Shown here one piece after another: positions 7,204 through 8,535 of a stretch of DNA of 8,535 nt; positions within the stretch are counted from its first letter, which is position 1; each line of letters begins with the position of its first letter. Origin of the DNA: a bacterium (GTDB lineage Bacteria; UBA9089; JAHJRX01). The stretch is from the NCBI GenBank assembly GCA_030017825.1, contig JASEGW010000062.1, positions 1-8,535 on the forward strand, read 5' to 3'. The translations under genes and the position numbers were made by a program. Below the pieces are notes generated by a model. It ran no database searches and was not told where the DNA came from. It saw only the letters and a list, made by a program, of their open reading frames with translations.

Positions 7204-8535
7204 TAACTAGTATTAGCAAAAAAGTAATATTCTTATTTATTTTATCGGTTATCGTTTTAGGAGTTATTCTTGGTTTTTATTGGCATAAACATGAAAAGCA
7301 AGTAATGACGATAGAGTTTAACGAAAGAGCAAAGGCACTGATTGTCAGTTTATCTGCCATTAGTGAATATCCCATCTTATTTAATGACCAAAGTATGATT
7401 TCCAAAATAGGAAAAGGAATTCTGAAGCAAAAAGATGTCATTTTTTGTAAAATTATAGATAAAGAAGGTCAAATTTTATTTCAAGAAGGAACAAAAAAAG
7501 ATAAATATATTAAAGAATACTCTACTTCTGTTATGACTGAGAAAACTAAGGAATACAGAGAAGAAGCATTAACCTTAGACATGCAAGAAAAAGAAGTTGT
7601 AGAAATTGGCAAGATATATTTATCATTTTCATTTTCTAGCATGATAGAGAAATTAAGAGAAGCAAAAAAAACTACCTGGTTAATAATTCTATTCTGTATT
7701 ATTGTCACAACTTTAGCTATTATTATATTAGTTAGAATTATTTTAGGTCAACCTATTGAAAAGTTGATCTTAAGTGTAAACATAATTGCAGAAGGTAATC
7801 TGGACCATCAAGTAAACTTTAAGGCTAATGACGAAATAGGTGAGTTAGCCAAAGCATTTAATCAAATGACCATAGATTTAAAAACATCACAGGATAAGAT
7901 AGTTAAGTCAGAAAAGCTTGCTGCTGCTTCTCAGCTTGCTTCGGAAATAGCTCATGAGATAAGAAATCCATTATCAATAATCAAGGCAGTGTTTTATCAC
8001 TTAGAGCAAATCTTGCCTAAGGGAGAAGAAAGCGTAAGAAAGAGTTTCCTTCAGATGGATCGGGCAATAGAAAGGGCCACCTCTTATGTTAATGATCTTT
8101 TAAACTTTTCAAGACCCCCAATACTTAATCTAAGGCTAATGGACATAAATAAGGTTCTTGAAAGCTCTTTAGAAGAAATGCCCTCGGATATATCATCTAC
8201 TTTGAAAGTAGATAGAAACTATACAACCAACCTTCCTCAGGTAAAAGTTGATCCAGAACGGCTTAAGCAAGTCTTTACTAATATCATTAAGAACTCTTGG
8301 GAAGCTATGTCAGAACAAGCTGGACAACCCACAAAAGCAGATACTCTGAGGCTAAAGGTTGGAAGTGAAAAGGAAGGAAATTTTATTAAAATAACTATTT
8401 CTGACACCGGAAAAGGAATATCAGAAAAAAATCTGAAGTATATCTTTGACCCTTTTTTTACCACTAGGAGCAAGGGCACAGGCTTAGGATTAGCTATCTG
8501 CCAGCGGATTGTAGAAGCCCATAAGGGAGAAATTG
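7200..8535 (+). CDS. Membrane sensor histidine kinase with HAMP (partial, runs off the window)
   Basis: 445 codons are visible and the 3' end is missing. The ATG overlaps the previous stop (ATGA), with GAGGT at 7186-7190 as ribosome site. TM1 is about residues 9-27 and TM2 about 158-177, with roughly 130 extracytoplasmic residues between them. That sensor region (SEYPILFNDQ, then DVIFCKIIDKEGQILFQEG) resembles small PAS-like or CHASE8-like folds, a tentative call. A HAMP domain ends in DEIGELAKAFNQM. HisKA has phosphoacceptor H252 in SEIAHEIRNPL. HATPase_c has N365 (NIIKNSWEAM), DTGKGI (402-407) and the KGTGLGL box (425-431). Only the last part of HATPase_c should be missing. The core is a close paralogue of the CBS-kinase. 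Coupling to the binding-protein gene suggests that this kinase reads that protein's ligand state. A response regulator may lie beyond the right edge. Confidence 0.92.
   Translation, partial: MITSISKKVIFLFILSVIVLGVILGFYWHKHEKQVMTIEFNERAKALIVSLSAISEYPILFNDQSMISKIGKGILKQKDVIFCKIIDKEGQILFQEGTKKDKYIKEYSTSVMTEKTKEYREEALTLDMQEKEVVEIGKIYLSFSFSSMIEKLREAKKTTWLIILFCIIVTTLAIIILVRIILGQPIEKLILSVNIIAEGNLDHQVNFKANDEIGELAKAFNQMTIDLKTSQDKIVKSEKLAAASQLASEIAHEIRNPLSIIKAVFYHLEQILPKGEESVRKSFLQMDRAIERATSYVNDLLNFSRPPILNLRLMDINKVLESSLEEMPSDISSTLKVDRNYTTNLPQVKVDPERLKQVFTNIIKNSWEAMSEQAGQPTKADTLRLKVGSEKEGNFIKITISDTGKGISEKNLKYIFDPFFTTRSKGTGLGLAICQRIVEAHKGEI
8481..8535 (+). repeat. 55-nt exact repeat, copy 2 (window end)
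   Basis: Identical to 4019-4073 and continuing to the last base of the window, so its true length is unknown. It encodes the same G2-box residues in the membrane kinase. Confidence 0.95.

Noticed and set aside
1..8535. CRISPR array, tRNA, rRNA or phage genes
   Set aside because: No regularly spaced repeats, cloverleaf sequences, rRNA segments or phage-type proteins were seen.

Overview
The window is AT-rich and carries genes on the + strand only, apart from a possible fragment at the left edge. An N-terminal signal peptide on a TonB-dependent outer-membrane receptor implies a diderm (Gram-negative-type) cell. Nothing here fixes the taxon: there is no rRNA, tRNA or phylogenetic marker. The style (many related sensor kinases, low GC, strong GGAGG-type ribosome sites) fits an uncultured environmental bacterium, but that is only an impression.

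Layout, left to right. Positions 103-217 hold the decayed end of a histidine kinase: the stretch before the N-box and the N-box itself, broken by stops and two frame changes. It abuts a 754-residue response regulator (236-2500) built as receiver, GGDEF, degenerate second GGDEF and EAL, so a c-di-GMP type protein. Next comes a soluble hybrid of four CBS domains and a histidine kinase (2606-4129). This gene lies between two 45-bp arms that are inverted copies of each other (2529-2573 and 4231-4275, 42 of 45 positions matching). The arms also sit just upstream of the start codons of the CBS-kinase and of the next gene. Then follow a TonB-dependent receptor (4291-6174), a secreted ABC-type substrate-binding protein (6241-7203) and, overlapping it by 4 nt, a membrane histidine kinase with an extracytoplasmic sensor region and HAMP (7200 to beyond the window end).

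Working model (inference): the last three genes form a sensory unit in which a ligand crosses the outer membrane through the receptor, is bound in the periplasm by the binding protein, and is reported to the kinase. The CBS-kinase would add an intracellular nucleotide or energy input. The receiver-GGDEF-EAL protein is the only response regulator visible and lies beside a dead kinase, so it may be an orphan served by one of the surviving kinases. No ABC permease or ATPase is visible.

The last 55 bases are an exact copy of part of the CBS-kinase gene and the match runs to the final base, so the right edge may be an assembly break in a repeat. The most distinctive unexplained signal is the 45-bp inverted repeat pair around the CBS-kinase.
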